Positions 1 to 5,799 are shown, numbered from the stretch's first letter. The stretch is 6,778 nucleotides of DNA from Desulfitobacterium sp. (GCA_012799495.1 JAAZLD010000198.1:1-6778), one strand, 5' to 3'. A program made the numbers and translations. The notes: a model not told the origin generated them from the letters alone.

Positions 1-200
1 CCACCATAATAGCGTCTACCAGGATAGCCTTCTGCATATTTATTGGTCAACACAGAGCCTTGGGCAGCCATTACCGCCCGACTAACGAAGTTCTCCGAAG
101 CAATAAGTTCAATTTTATCCCGTTGTCTACTTTCTTCCTGAGCAATTGCCTCAGCAACTTCAGGATCCTGAGGTAAAACCCATTCTTTAATATAATCCAT
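1..200 (-). CDS. glyA: Serine hydroxymethyltransferase, N-terminal part (cut by window edge)
   Basis: This PLP-dependent cytosolic enzyme interconverts serine and glycine and loads the one-carbon unit onto tetrahydrofolate. Only the first 66 codons are in the window. The translation starts MDYIKEW and contains IELIASENF (about residues 30-38), then AAQGSVLTNKYAEGYPGRRY (45-64) followed by YG, which are hallmark N-terminal GlyA blocks with the conserved tyrosines near 55 and 64-65. The PLP lysine lies outside the window. The ATG at 198-200 is preceded by AGGAG at 209-213 with an 8-base spacer. The gap from ywlG is 56 bases and holds no convincing promoter or terminator, so glyA is probably co-transcribed with ywlG and rpiB. 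The ywlG-glyA adjacency is the same as in Bacillus subtilis. Identification is very safe; completeness beyond the edge cannot be judged. Confidence 0.97.
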   Translation of the reverse strand, partial: MDYIKEWVLPQDPEVAEAIAQEESRQRDKIELIASENFVSRAVMAAQGSVLTNKYAEGYPGRRYYG

Positions 201-231
201 AACGACCACTCCTACTCTGTTATATTCATGT

Positions 232-251
232 ACTGCTTTTACTAAAACAGT
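232..251 (-). other. Weak imperfect hairpin in the ywlG-glyA gap
   Basis: ACTG and CAGT, plus TTTT and AAAA, pair around a 3-base loop, with one bulged base (arms 232-240 and 244-251). It lies directly after the ywlG stop codon. The pairing is mostly A-T and no U-tract follows, so it is not a good terminator. It may have no function, or may mark an mRNA processing point before glyA. Confidence 0.25.
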
Positions 252-256
252 CATAT

Positions 257-808
257 TTAAGGATAAGTAGCCCGAGGACCACCGATTAGACGAGGCCGAG
301 TTCTGGCCATAGTTAAGTGGGCTTTCCCGATCTCTTTAGTAGATATTCGCACAGGTACAACTACTGGTTGAAGATGCATACCAATAAAAGTATCCCCAAT
401 ATCAATACCAGCATGACCTTGGATGCTTTCTACCATAATCGGGTTAGCAAGTACTTGCCAGTACTTATAGGCCATAGAACCCCCCGCTGAGGGTGAAGGC
501 AAAACAGTTACTTCATCTAATCTATAATACCTTCCACAAGATTCTTCTACAACCAGGGCTCGATTCAAATGTTCGCAGCATTGAACAGCAAGATAGATTT
601 CTCGTTTATTAACTTCTTCGAAAAGAGGAGGTAGTAAAACTTCCGCTACTTTAAGACTTCCCCCTTTTCCTATATCTTGCCCCAATACTTCACTGGTACT
701 ACACCCTAAAACAAGAATTTCTTGAGGACGTAGATTAACCTGGGAAAAAAACTCCTTCAGAGCCTTTTGCCACTCTAAGTCAATTCTTTCAAGTTCCTGA
801 GTATACAT
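257..808 (-). CDS. ywlG: UPF0340 family protein YwlG (function unknown)
   Basis: The 183-residue product matches what I recognise as the UPF0340/DUF436 (YwlG) family, a conserved Firmicutes protein of unknown biochemical role. The family's usual length is about 180 residues, so the gene looks intact. Visible conserved blocks are GCSTSEV (35-41), QCCEHLNRAL (76-85) with paired cysteines 77-78 followed by Glu-His, GGSMA (109-113), HAGIDIGDTFIGMHLQPV (132-149) and TRPRLIGGPRA (170-180). Cys36, Cys77, Cys78, His80, His132 and His145 could form a metal or catalytic site, but this is inference. There is no signal peptide or membrane segment, so it is probably cytosolic. The ATG at 806-808 has a strong GGAGGGG at 814-820, which lies in the 18-base gap after the rpiB stop. 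It sits between rpiB and glyA as in Bacillus, which suggests a link to central carbon or one-carbon metabolism without proving one. Confidence 0.9.
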   Translation of the reverse strand: MYTQELERIDLEWQKALKEFFSQVNLRPQEILVLGCSTSEVLGQDIGKGGSLKVAEVLLPPLFEEVNKREIYLAVQCCEHLNRALVVEESCGRYYRLDEVTVLPSPSAGGSMAYKYWQVLANPIMVESIQGHAGIDIGDTFIGMHLQPVVVPVRISTKEIGKAHLTMARTRPRLIGGPRATYP

Positions 809-826
809 GTTCTCCCCTCCAGAGTT

Positions 827-1276
827 CTAAAGGGACTCCCCTTTTTCAATGGTAGTAATTAGATCTACCCTCCGAGCATGTCTTCCTCCGGCAAAGGGAG
901 TTTTGATAAAGATATCTACTATATCTAAAGCAAGTCCTACTCCTGTAACTCTTCCACCTAAGGCTAAAACATTGGCATTATTATGCTCCCGAGCCATACG
1001 GGCAGAATAAGTTTCTGTACAGACAGCTGCCCGAATACCAGGTACTTTATTGGCTGCCATGGAGATTCCCAAGCCAGTCCCACAAACTACGATCCCTAAA
1101 TCAGCTTGTCCTTTGTTTAAAGCCTCACCCACTCGAAAGCCATAAAGGGGGTAATCTACCGAGTCTTTAGAGTTTGTGCCTACATCTAAGACTTCCATCC
1201 CCTGGCTTTCTAGATGAGCACGAATTTCCTCTTTTAATTCAAATCCACCATGATCAGAGCCGATGGCAATTTTCAA
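827..1276 (-). CDS. rpiB: Ribose-5-phosphate isomerase B
   Basis: This cytosolic enzyme interconverts ribose 5-phosphate and ribulose 5-phosphate in the non-oxidative pentose phosphate pathway. From the start chosen here it is 149 residues, the usual RpiB length. Key features are SDHGG (7-11), VCGTGLGIS (64-72) with the catalytic Cys65, the EHNNANVLALGGR block (97-109) with His98, and GGRH (130-133). These fit the LacAB/RpiB family, and the Cys-His set favours a ribose isomerase. I choose the TTG at 1274-1276 as start because GGAGGTG (1283-1289) lies 6 bases before it and the product then begins MKIAIGSDHGG, as is typical. The longer frame would start at a GTG (1283-1285) that is itself part of the ribosome binding site. 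The gene follows ywlE by 70 bases and precedes ywlG by 18. An allose- or galactose-phosphate isomerase role is less likely given the context. Confidence 0.95.
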   Translation of the reverse strand: MKIAIGSDHGGFELKEEIRAHLESQGMEVLDVGTNSKDSVDYPLYGFRVGEALNKGQADLGIVVCGTGLGISMAANKVPGIRAAVCTETYSARMAREHNNANVLALGGRVTGVGLALDIVDIFIKTPFAGGRHARRVDLITTIEKGESL

Positions 1277-1282
1277 TATGGA

Positions 1283-1289
1283 CACCTCC
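1283..1289 (-). promoter_or_regulatory. Ribosome binding site that fixes the rpiB start at TTG
   Basis: GGAGGTG on the minus strand is a near-perfect Shine-Dalgarno sequence. Its last three bases are the GTG that an automatic caller would take as the start. The spacing to the TTG at 1276 is 6 bases, which is suitable, while the GTG has no room for ribosome positioning. Confidence 0.8.
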
Positions 1290-1325
1290 AGGCTTCTTGC
1301 ACTTTTTTCTACATTAGTTATAGTG

Positions 1326-1359
1326 ATCCCTGCAAATTTTCTATTCCTACAAATTTTCT
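1326..1359 (-). repeat. Tandem 17-base direct duplication over the ywlE stop codon
   Basis: On the minus strand AGAAAATTTGTAGGAAT (1343-1359) is followed at once by AGAAAATTTGCAGGGAT (1326-1342). The two units match at 15 of 17 positions and both differences are transitions. The first unit carries the end of ywlE and its TAG stop; the second lies in the ywlE-rpiB gap and has CAG where the first has TAG. It looks like a diverged replication-slippage duplication. No function is evident. Confidence 0.7.
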
Positions 1360-1781
1360 TTTACTATATGAAGATATTTCTCAATCTGAAGAGCACAATC
1401 TCGGTAAATTTCCACACTACCTCCCCAGGGATCCTTAAGATCTCTCTGAGAACCATCCTTGGACCAGGCTCCCAGGGGTTTTATTTTTGAAGATAATTCA
1501 GGAAAGGCTGATTTTAGTTGGGCCTCATGGGAACTAGTCATGGGGATGATCCAATCAGCCTCTGTTAAAACCTCCGGGATAATTGGTCGTGCACGATGGG
1601 AAGATAAGTCGATACCCTTCTCTTCCATAACTATCACAGCTTGAGGACTTGCTTCATCCCCCTCCCAAGCTGCTAAACCCATAGATTCTACCTCTATTGC
1701 CCTTCCGAAAATTTTCCGAGCTAAACCTTCAGCCATTGGGCTACGACAAGTATTGCCCGTACATACAAAGACTATTTTCAT
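1347..1781 (-). CDS. ywlE: Low-molecular-weight phosphatase, probable protein-arginine phosphatase YwlE
   Basis: This 144-residue cytosolic phosphatase belongs to the low-molecular-weight protein tyrosine phosphatase family. The P-loop CTGNTCRS occupies residues 7-14, giving the nucleophile Cys7 and the phosphate-binding Arg13. The general acid Asp117 lies in DPWGG (117-121). Thr11 in the P-loop is the residue known to steer Bacillus YwlE to phosphoarginine in place of phosphotyrosine, so I infer that this protein reverses McsB-type arginine phosphorylation, which marks proteins for ClpCP degradation. mcsB is not in this window. The ATG at 1779-1781 has AGGAGA at 1789-1794 with a 7-base spacer. 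The gene follows mntP by 26 bases. The 3' end and stop codon lie in a tandem 17-base duplication, but the length is normal. A tyrosine phosphatase role cannot be ruled out from sequence alone. Confidence 0.92.
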   Translation of the reverse strand: MKIVFVCTGNTCRSPMAEGLARKIFGRAIEVESMGLAAWEGDEASPQAVIVMEEKGIDLSSHRARPIIPEVLTEADWIIPMTSSHEAQLKSAFPELSSKIKPLGAWSKDGSQRDLKDPWGGSVEIYRDCALQIEKYLHIVKENL

Positions 1782-1807
1782 TTCTTAATCTCCTATCTAT
1801 AGGTCCT

Positions 1808-2395
1808 TTAACCAAAGAACATCCGGAGTCCGATTGTTATAAGAACTAATCCACCAAGAGCTTCCGCTCTTTTTCCCAACCAAGAGCCTATAAAACCTCC
1901 TAGAATCAAACCACTAGCCATCATTAAACCTGCTACTGTACCCATGACTAAAACTGTCAATCCAATCTGGCTACCAATAGTACCTAAAGAGATACCAACA
2001 CTTAAAGCATCTAAGCTTACACTTGTTGCTAAAGCATAGAGGCCAATCCCTTGCAGGGAAACCCCCGCTGGTAGATTTTTGCGAAGGAAGGCTACCCGTG
2101 CTTGAGATAGTGGATAGGACTCTGGTTTTGGGCGCCAAACATTAAGAATCATTCGTCCCCCTAGCCACAAAAGGACTAGGGAACCTAGAGCCTTGGCTAA
2201 ACTGCCTAGAAACAAACCCATGGTCCGCCCCAAAAAAAGTCCTCCTAAAGGCATCAAGACATGAAAGACCGCTACTAAAAGGGAGAGGCGGAAAATCATG
2301 CCCCTTCTCACACCCACCATCCCAACAGCTAACGCTAGGGAAAAGGCATCAGCACCAAGGGCTATAGCCAAAGCCAAAATCCATCCTACCTTCAA
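1808..2395 (-). CDS. mntP: Manganese efflux pump MntP (YwlD)
   Basis: This is a 195-residue inner-membrane protein of the MntP/DUF204 family, which exports Mn2+ to prevent manganese toxicity. The sequence is very hydrophobic, with about six membrane segments (roughly 4-26, 36-56, 64-86, 112-134, 143-165 and 178-194) and a polar loop with PKPESY near 89-94. The two internally related motifs expected in the family are present: GADAFSLALAVG with Asp16 and SVSLDALSVGISLG with Asp129, the acidic residues needed for transport in studied members. The start is TTG (2393-2395), supported by AAGGAGG at 2404-2410 with an 8-base spacer, and it puts Asp16 at the usual family position. It is in the ywlD position between ywlC and ywlE. 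A yybP-ykoY manganese riboswitch precedes mntP in some bacteria, but the 74-base gap here is too short and holds nothing similar. Cation specificity is inferred from the family. Confidence 0.92.
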   Translation of the reverse strand: MKVGWILALAIALGADAFSLALAVGMVGVRRGMIFRLSLLVAVFHVLMPLGGLFLGRTMGLFLGSLAKALGSLVLLWLGGRMILNVWRPKPESYPLSQARVAFLRKNLPAGVSLQGIGLYALATSVSLDALSVGISLGTIGSQIGLTVLVMGTVAGLMMASGLILGGFIGSWLGKRAEALGGLVLITIGLRMFFG

Positions 2396-2403
2396 TCCCC
2401 ATT

Positions 2404-2410
2404 CCTCCTT
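2404..2410 (-). promoter_or_regulatory. Ribosome binding site supporting the mntP TTG start
   Basis: AAGGAGG on the minus strand is a consensus Shine-Dalgarno sequence, 8 bases before the TTG at 2395. An ATG at 2400-2402 lies only one base from it and is out of frame with mntP, so TTG is the only sensible start. Confidence 0.75.
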
Positions 2411-2469
2411 CGGCAGAGAATACCGTATCCATGCATTCTATGCGAAAAAGGAAGACAAAATGCCCCAGC

Positions 2470-3516
2470 TTAGAGATGGATAATTCTGTGTTCGGAGGCC
2501 TTCTCTAGACGATTCATAATGGCTAAGCCCATTTCTCCCTCGTCCATTCCCTCAGCTAAAATAATTTCTACACTTTGGTCATCACAAAGTCTAAGCCCTT
2601 CATAAAGGTTTCCTGCTACTTCCTCTAAATTATCCTTATCCCCTAAGATGAAAAGAAAATCAGGGGATTTTTCTTGCAAATAAAAAGCACTTTCCTTAGA
2701 ACAAAGAACTCCTATTCTTTTTTCCTTTGCATGGGCTAGTTCAATTTCTTCTTGGATTTTGGCAATAACTTTTTCCTGCTCCCCTAATAGAAGAGTAAGT
2801 TTCCCTTGAGGAGCGTAATGGCGATATTTCATCCCCGGAGATTTAGGAGCTTGTCCTTTTCTTAGGGAATCTATTTCTACTGTTCCTAATACCTTTTCTA
2901 ATTCTTCCTTGGTTACCCCTCCTGGCCGTAGGATAGTTGGGGTTTTGCCTGTAAGATCTAGGACAGTAGATTCCAGACCAACAGAAGACGGTCCTGCATC
3001 AAGAATTAAAGGAATCTTCCCTTTAAGATCTCTCCAGACATGAGTACCCTTTGTAGGACTGGGTTTGCCGGAAAGGTTGGCACTGGGAGCTGCAATAGGG
3101 ACTCCTGCCTCCTGGATTACTTGCAAAGCTACCGGATGCTTAGGCATACGCAGAGCAACTGTTCTGAGTCCACCACTGACTACATCAGGAACTAAATTAT
3201 TCTTATTAAGAACTAAAGTTAGGGGCCCAGGCCAAAATTTTTCCGCACAAAGGGCTGACTGGTCAGTCCATTCTTCTACTAATTTTTCAACCATATTCAG
3301 ATTGGAGATATGAACAATGAGAGGGTTATCTTGGGGACGGCCTTTCACTTGAAAAATCTTTTTACAAGCCTCAGGATCCAAAGCATTAGCACCTAAGCCA
3401 TAGACTGTTTCCGTCGGCAAAGCTACTAATTGACCTTCTCTTATTAAATTTGCCGCTTTTTGAATCCATTCCTTTTCAGGTTCTTCCTCATGAATTGTAA
3501 CAAGTTCTGTTTGCAA
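2470..3516 (-). CDS. tsaC: Threonylcarbamoyl-AMP synthase, Sua5 type
   Basis: This cytosolic enzyme makes threonylcarbamoyl-AMP from threonine, bicarbonate and ATP, the first step of the t6A37 modification of ANN-decoding tRNAs; TsaD, TsaB and TsaE complete the transfer elsewhere. It is the long Sua5/YwlC form of 348 residues, close to Bacillus YwlC. The YrdC-like domain covers about 15-205, with LPTETVYGLG (33-42), KGRPQDNPL (58-66), APSANLSGKPSPT (143-155), LESTVLD (181-187) and ILRPGG (195-200). A linker with SPGMKYRHYAP (226-236) leads to the C-terminal Sua5 domain (about 238-348). I place the start at the TTG 3514-3516: GAGGTG (3523-3528) is 6 bases upstream and the gap to the prmC stop becomes 5 bases. 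The frame also opens at a TTG at 3532-3534, which would overlap prmC and has no ribosome binding site. The gene is also called ywlC in Bacillus. It is intact. Confidence 0.95.
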   Translation of the reverse strand: MQTELVTIHEEEPEKEWIQKAANLIREGQLVALPTETVYGLGANALDPEACKKIFQVKGRPQDNPLIVHISNLNMVEKLVEEWTDQSALCAEKFWPGPLTLVLNKNNLVPDVVSGGLRTVALRMPKHPVALQVIQEAGVPIAAPSANLSGKPSPTKGTHVWRDLKGKIPLILDAGPSSVGLESTVLDLTGKTPTILRPGGVTKEELEKVLGTVEIDSLRKGQAPKSPGMKYRHYAPQGKLTLLLGEQEKVIAKIQEEIELAHAKEKRIGVLCSKESAFYLQEKSPDFLFILGDKDNLEEVAGNLYEGLRLCDDQSVEIILAEGMDEGEMGLAIMNRLEKASEHRIIHL

Positions 3517-3521
3517 AATTT

Positions 3522-4388
3522 TCACCTCACCCAAAGAACCCTATCTCGATTGCCATAATCTTGATAAATATCTACCTGGAATCCTTGTTCTCGGAAAAAA
3601 CCAGATACCTTCTCTCCCTGCTGCCAACCGATTTCAAGGAAAATACACCCTTGAGGATTAAGGAGAGACCTGGCTTCTAGAGCAAGCTTATGATAAAAAG
3701 CCAAGCCATCCTCTTCAGCCAATAAAGCTATAGCAGGTTCCTTTTTTACTTCCGGAGACAAGATAGGATATTCATCTCTTCCTATATAGGGGGGATTGCT
3801 GATTATGATATCCCAGGTTTCTCCCCTAATAGGCTCAAGGAAATCCCCCTGTCGCCAGAAAATATTAACACCAAGATTTTGGCTATTATACTGAGCAACT
3901 TGTAGAGCATCGGAAGAAATGTCCGTACCAGTAACTTGAGCTTCCGGCCAATAATGGGCAATACTTATAGCTAAAGCACCGCTCCCAGTACAAAGATCTA
4001 CAATTCTGGGTCCTACTTCTTGGGGACCTAGTCCTTGGAGTTCTATTTTTGTCGACCAGCTCTTGCGGTATTCTAAAACCCTTTCGATGAGAACTTCACT
4101 ATCAGCCCGGGGAATTAACACTCGCTCATCCACATAAAAATCAAGCCCCATGAATTCTTGGTGCTTAACTATATATTGAAGAGGTTCCCGCTGGGAGCGG
4201 CGTTTAATAAAGTCCTGATATAAGTCCAGTTCTTCAGCTTTAAGAAGCCGCTCCCTTTCCAAATAAAGTTGTTCCCGCCTTTGGTGAAGAATATGCCCAA
4301 GAAGAAGATCCGCGTCCCAACGTGGATTTTCTACTTGAGCAGTTTTTAATTCTTGCTCTCCCCACAAAAGAGCGTCAATTATACGCAT
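3522..4388 (-). CDS. prmC: Peptide chain release factor N5-glutamine methyltransferase
   Basis: This SAM-dependent cytosolic enzyme methylates the glutamine of the GGQ motif in RF1 and RF2, which improves termination. The 288-residue product has an N-terminal helical release-factor-binding domain (about 1-80), then IPRADSEVL (92-100), the SAM-binding motif DLCTGSGALAISIA (131-144), the acidic ribose-binding loop GTDISSDAL (154-162) and the catalytic NPPY (198-201) in IISNPPYIGRDEY. The stretch between the N-terminal domain and motif I (about 105-128) looks some 15 residues longer than in E. coli PrmC. The ATG (4386-4388) overlaps the prfA stop by one base (TAATG), and its GGAGGG binding site lies inside the last codons of prfA, so the two are translationally coupled. 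That matches function, since RF1 is its substrate. The gene was formerly called hemK and is ywkE in Bacillus. Confidence 0.97.
   Translation of the reverse strand: MRIIDALLWGEQELKTAQVENPRWDADLLLGHILHQRREQLYLERERLLKAEELDLYQDFIKRRSQREPLQYIVKHQEFMGLDFYVDERVLIPRADSEVLIERVLEYRKSWSTKIELQGLGPQEVGPRIVDLCTGSGALAISIAHYWPEAQVTGTDISSDALQVAQYNSQNLGVNIFWRQGDFLEPIRGETWDIIISNPPYIGRDEYPILSPEVKKEPAIALLAEEDGLAFYHKLALEARSLLNPQGCIFLEIGWQQGEKVSGFFREQGFQVDIYQDYGNRDRVLWVR
3523..3528 (-). promoter_or_regulatory. Ribosome binding site for tsaC, overlapping the prmC stop codon
   Basis: GAGGTG on the minus strand lies 6 bases before the TTG at 3516 and shares bases with the prmC TGA (3522-3524). A ribosome finishing prmC would sit on the initiation region of tsaC, so the two genes are probably translationally coupled. 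Confidence 0.65.
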
Positions 4389-5455
4389 TATCCCTCCACT
4401 TTTAATTTCTCTGCCCGATCACTGGTGATTAGGGCTTCGATAATTTCATCTAAATCTCCCATCAATACGGCTTCTAGACGATGGAGTGTCAAGCTTATGC
4501 GATGATCTGTAACTCGACCCTGAGGAAAATTATAAGTCCTGATTCTTTCGCTACGATCCCCTGTACCTACTTGGCTACGGCGTTCGCTAGCTAATTCTCC
4601 TTGAGCTTCTTCTTGAGCTTGTTCGAGTAAACGAGCACGCAAGACCCGCATAGCTTTTTCTTTGTTCTTAAGTTGGGATTTTTCATCCTGGCAGGAAACC
4701 ACAGTTCCCGTAGGCAAGTGGGTAATCCTTACAGCTGATTGAGTAGTGTTTACAGATTGCCCCCCAGGTCCACTGGCACAGAAAAGGTCGATTCGTAAAT
4801 CATTAGGATTAATCTCTACTTCTACTTCTTCAGCTTCCGGTAAAACAGCTACTGTGGTAGTAGAGGTATGAATCCGACCTCCTGATTCAGTTTCAGGAAC
4901 CCTTTGTACTCGATGAACTCCACTCTCAAATTTTAGTCTACTATATGCTCCACGGCCTTCTATTAAGAAAATGATTTCTTTGAAGCCGCCTATATCTGTA
5001 TAATGGGCACTGAGCATTTCGGTACGCCATCCTTGTTCTTCAGCATACCTAGTGTACATTCTGTAAAGATCCCCTGCAAAAAGAGCTGCTTCTTCTCCCC
5101 CGGCACCTGCTCGGATCTCCATAATAACGTTCTTTTCATCATTAGGATCCTTAGGTAAGAGGAGGATTCTTAGCTTTTCTTCTAACTCTTCTTGCTTATT
5201 TTTTAACTCTTCTAACTCCAGTTCAGCCATCTCTTTTAATTCCGGCTCTAATTCTTCCTGGAGCAGACTATTAGTATCATCAAGATTATTTAAGATATCT
5301 TGATACTCTCGAAACACTTCTACAAATTCTGTAATTTCAGCTTGAGCCTTGGCATGCTTTTGCCACTCTGTTTGGTTAGCGATAACTTCAGGATCGCTTA
5401 AAAGTCGAGTAAGCTCATCGTAGCGTCTTTCGATTTCTCTTAATTTATCAAGCAT
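4388..5455 (-). CDS. prfA: Peptide chain release factor 1 (RF1)
   Basis: RF1 recognises UAA and UAG stop codons in the ribosomal A site and triggers peptide release. The 355-residue length is normal. An N-terminal coiled-coil-rich domain (about 1-105) is strongly acidic. IRAGAGGEEAALFAGDLYRM (114-133) is the class I release factor signature. The PET tripeptide (187-189, in VPETESGGR) is the PxT anticodon that marks RF1; RF2 would have SPF. The catalytic CASGPGGQSVNTT (226-238) carries GGQ at 231-233, the target of PrmC. The conserved SERRSQVGTGDRSERIRTYN (290-309) and FPQGRVTDHRI (310-320) follow. The ATG at 5453-5455 has GAGGTG at 5461-5466 with a 5-base spacer. It comes after the rpmE terminator, so it probably has its own promoter and heads the series that runs to glyA. 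No frameshift site is present or expected; that device belongs to RF2. Confidence 0.98.
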   Translation of the reverse strand: MLDKLREIERRYDELTRLLSDPEVIANQTEWQKHAKAQAEITEFVEVFREYQDILNNLDDTNSLLQEELEPELKEMAELELEELKNKQEELEEKLRILLLPKDPNDEKNVIMEIRAGAGGEEAALFAGDLYRMYTRYAEEQGWRTEMLSAHYTDIGGFKEIIFLIEGRGAYSRLKFESGVHRVQRVPETESGGRIHTSTTTVAVLPEAEEVEVEINPNDLRIDLFCASGPGGQSVNTTQSAVRITHLPTGTVVSCQDEKSQLKNKEKAMRVLRARLLEQAQEEAQGELASERRSQVGTGDRSERIRTYNFPQGRVTDHRISLTLHRLEAVLMGDLDEIIEALITSDRAEKLKVEG

Positions 5456-5469
5456 ATTTACACCTCATA

Positions 5470-5507
5470 TTGGCTTATTTTAAGCCCAATGAATAATTCT
5501 TTCATTA
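5470..5507 (-). promoter_or_regulatory. Two small hairpins in the prfA leader
   Basis: Next to the prfA ribosome binding site, GGCTTA (5472-5477) and TAAGCC (5481-5486) form a perfect 6-base stem with a 3-base loop; TT/AA pairs extend it past one bulged base. Upstream of it AATGAA (5488-5493) and TTCATT (5501-5506) form a second, weaker stem. The first is 3 bases from GAGGTG, close enough to affect ribosome access, but such short AT-rich stems may be chance. No known riboswitch is recognised. Confidence 0.3.
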
Positions 5508-5531
5508 TCAGTATGCAGTATAGGGAGTTAA
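5504..5531 (-). promoter_or_regulatory. Candidate sigma-A promoter for prfA
   Basis: On the minus strand TTAACT (5526-5531) and GATAAT (5504-5509) are separated by 16 bases. The -35 box matches consensus at 4 of 6 positions and the -10 at 5 of 6. Its place between the rpmE terminator and prfA makes sense. A competing -10, TATACT (5517-5522), has only a poor -35 inside the terminator U-tract. A promoter somewhere in this gap is likely; this exact site is uncertain. Confidence 0.4.
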
Positions 5532-5541
5532 GGTACTTTAT

Positions 5542-5570
5542 AAAAAAAGCAGAGCATGCGCTCCGCTTTT
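5542..5570 (-). terminator. Intrinsic terminator of rpmE
   Basis: On the minus strand an 11-base stem (arms 5560-5570 and 5545-5555) with a 4-base loop GCAT is followed by seven T residues in a row (5542-5548). The GC-rich stem has one G-U wobble in the minus-strand RNA, which becomes an A-C mismatch in the plus-strand RNA. This and the U-tract show that it works in the rpmE direction. It begins 31 bases after the rpmE stop and separates rpmE from prfA. Confidence 0.9.
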
Positions 5571-5576
5571 CTCCAG

Positions 5577-5595
5577 CAACGACCGCAGGTCGTTG
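5577..5595 (-). other. Perfect 8-base hairpin between rpmE and its terminator
   Basis: CAACGACC (5577-5584) and GGTCGTTG (5588-5595) are exact inverted repeats around a 3-base loop. It starts 6 bases after the rpmE stop codon and 6 bases before the terminator stem. It has no U-tract of its own. It could protect the 3' end of the short rpmE message, act as a backup pause, or be a small dispersed repeat. Confidence 0.6.
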
Positions 5596-5601
5596 TTCAT
5601 A

Positions 5602-5799
5602 TTACATGCCATATTTTTTCTTAAAGCGATCCACTCGCCCACCAGTATCTACAAAACGTTGAACACCGGTATAGAAGGGATGGCATTTTGAACAAATTTC
5701 CACCTTAATGTCCTTCCTTGTGCTGCCAGTTTCAATTACTTCTCCACATACACAAGTAATGGTAGTCTGCTCATATTTAGGATGTATATCTGGTTTCAT
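5602..5799 (-). CDS. rpmE: 50S ribosomal protein L31, zinc-binding (type A)
   Basis: L31 (bL31) bridges the large subunit at the central protuberance to the small subunit head. The 65-residue product starts MKPDIHPKYE and carries Cys16, Cys18, Cys36 and Cys39 (CVC and CSKC), the four zinc ligands of the C+ form; HPFYTG (40-45) is typical. Zinc-type L31 serves as a zinc store that many bacteria replace with a cysteine-free paralogue under zinc starvation; none is visible here. The start at 5797-5799 is chosen because the protein family begins there and AAGGTGA (5804-5810) lies 4 bases before it. The frame is open 23 codons further upstream, but that extension covers the promoter and leader. 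It has its own promoter and terminator, so it is probably a single-gene unit, perhaps with some read-through from glpX. rho usually lies just upstream in Firmicutes and is absent. Confidence 0.98.
   Translation of the reverse strand: MKPDIHPKYEQTTITCVCGEVIETGSTRKDIKVEICSKCHPFYTGVQRFVDTGGRVDRFKKKYGM

Noticed and set aside
1250..1490. Two overlapping plus-strand open frames across rpiB and ywlE
   Set aside because: They lie antisense to two clear genes and overlap each other, and their hydrophobic low-complexity translations match no family.
1955..1985. TTGACA on the minus strand inside mntP
   Set aside because: The nearest -10-like hexamer, TACAGT, is only 14 bases away, and the sequence is explained by membrane-protein coding.
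2400..2402. ATG as start of mntP
   Set aside because: It is out of frame with mntP and lies one base from the ribosome binding site; the TTG at 2395 fits spacing and family alignment.
2396..2469. Manganese riboswitch (yybP-ykoY) before mntP
   Set aside because: The 74-base gap is too short for the element with its switch, and none of its conserved loops is visible.
4464..4492. Possible internal promoter in prfA with perfect TTGACA
   Set aside because: The -10 box at 17 bases is CGTATT, only 3 of 6 consensus positions, and it lies in conserved RF1 coding sequence.
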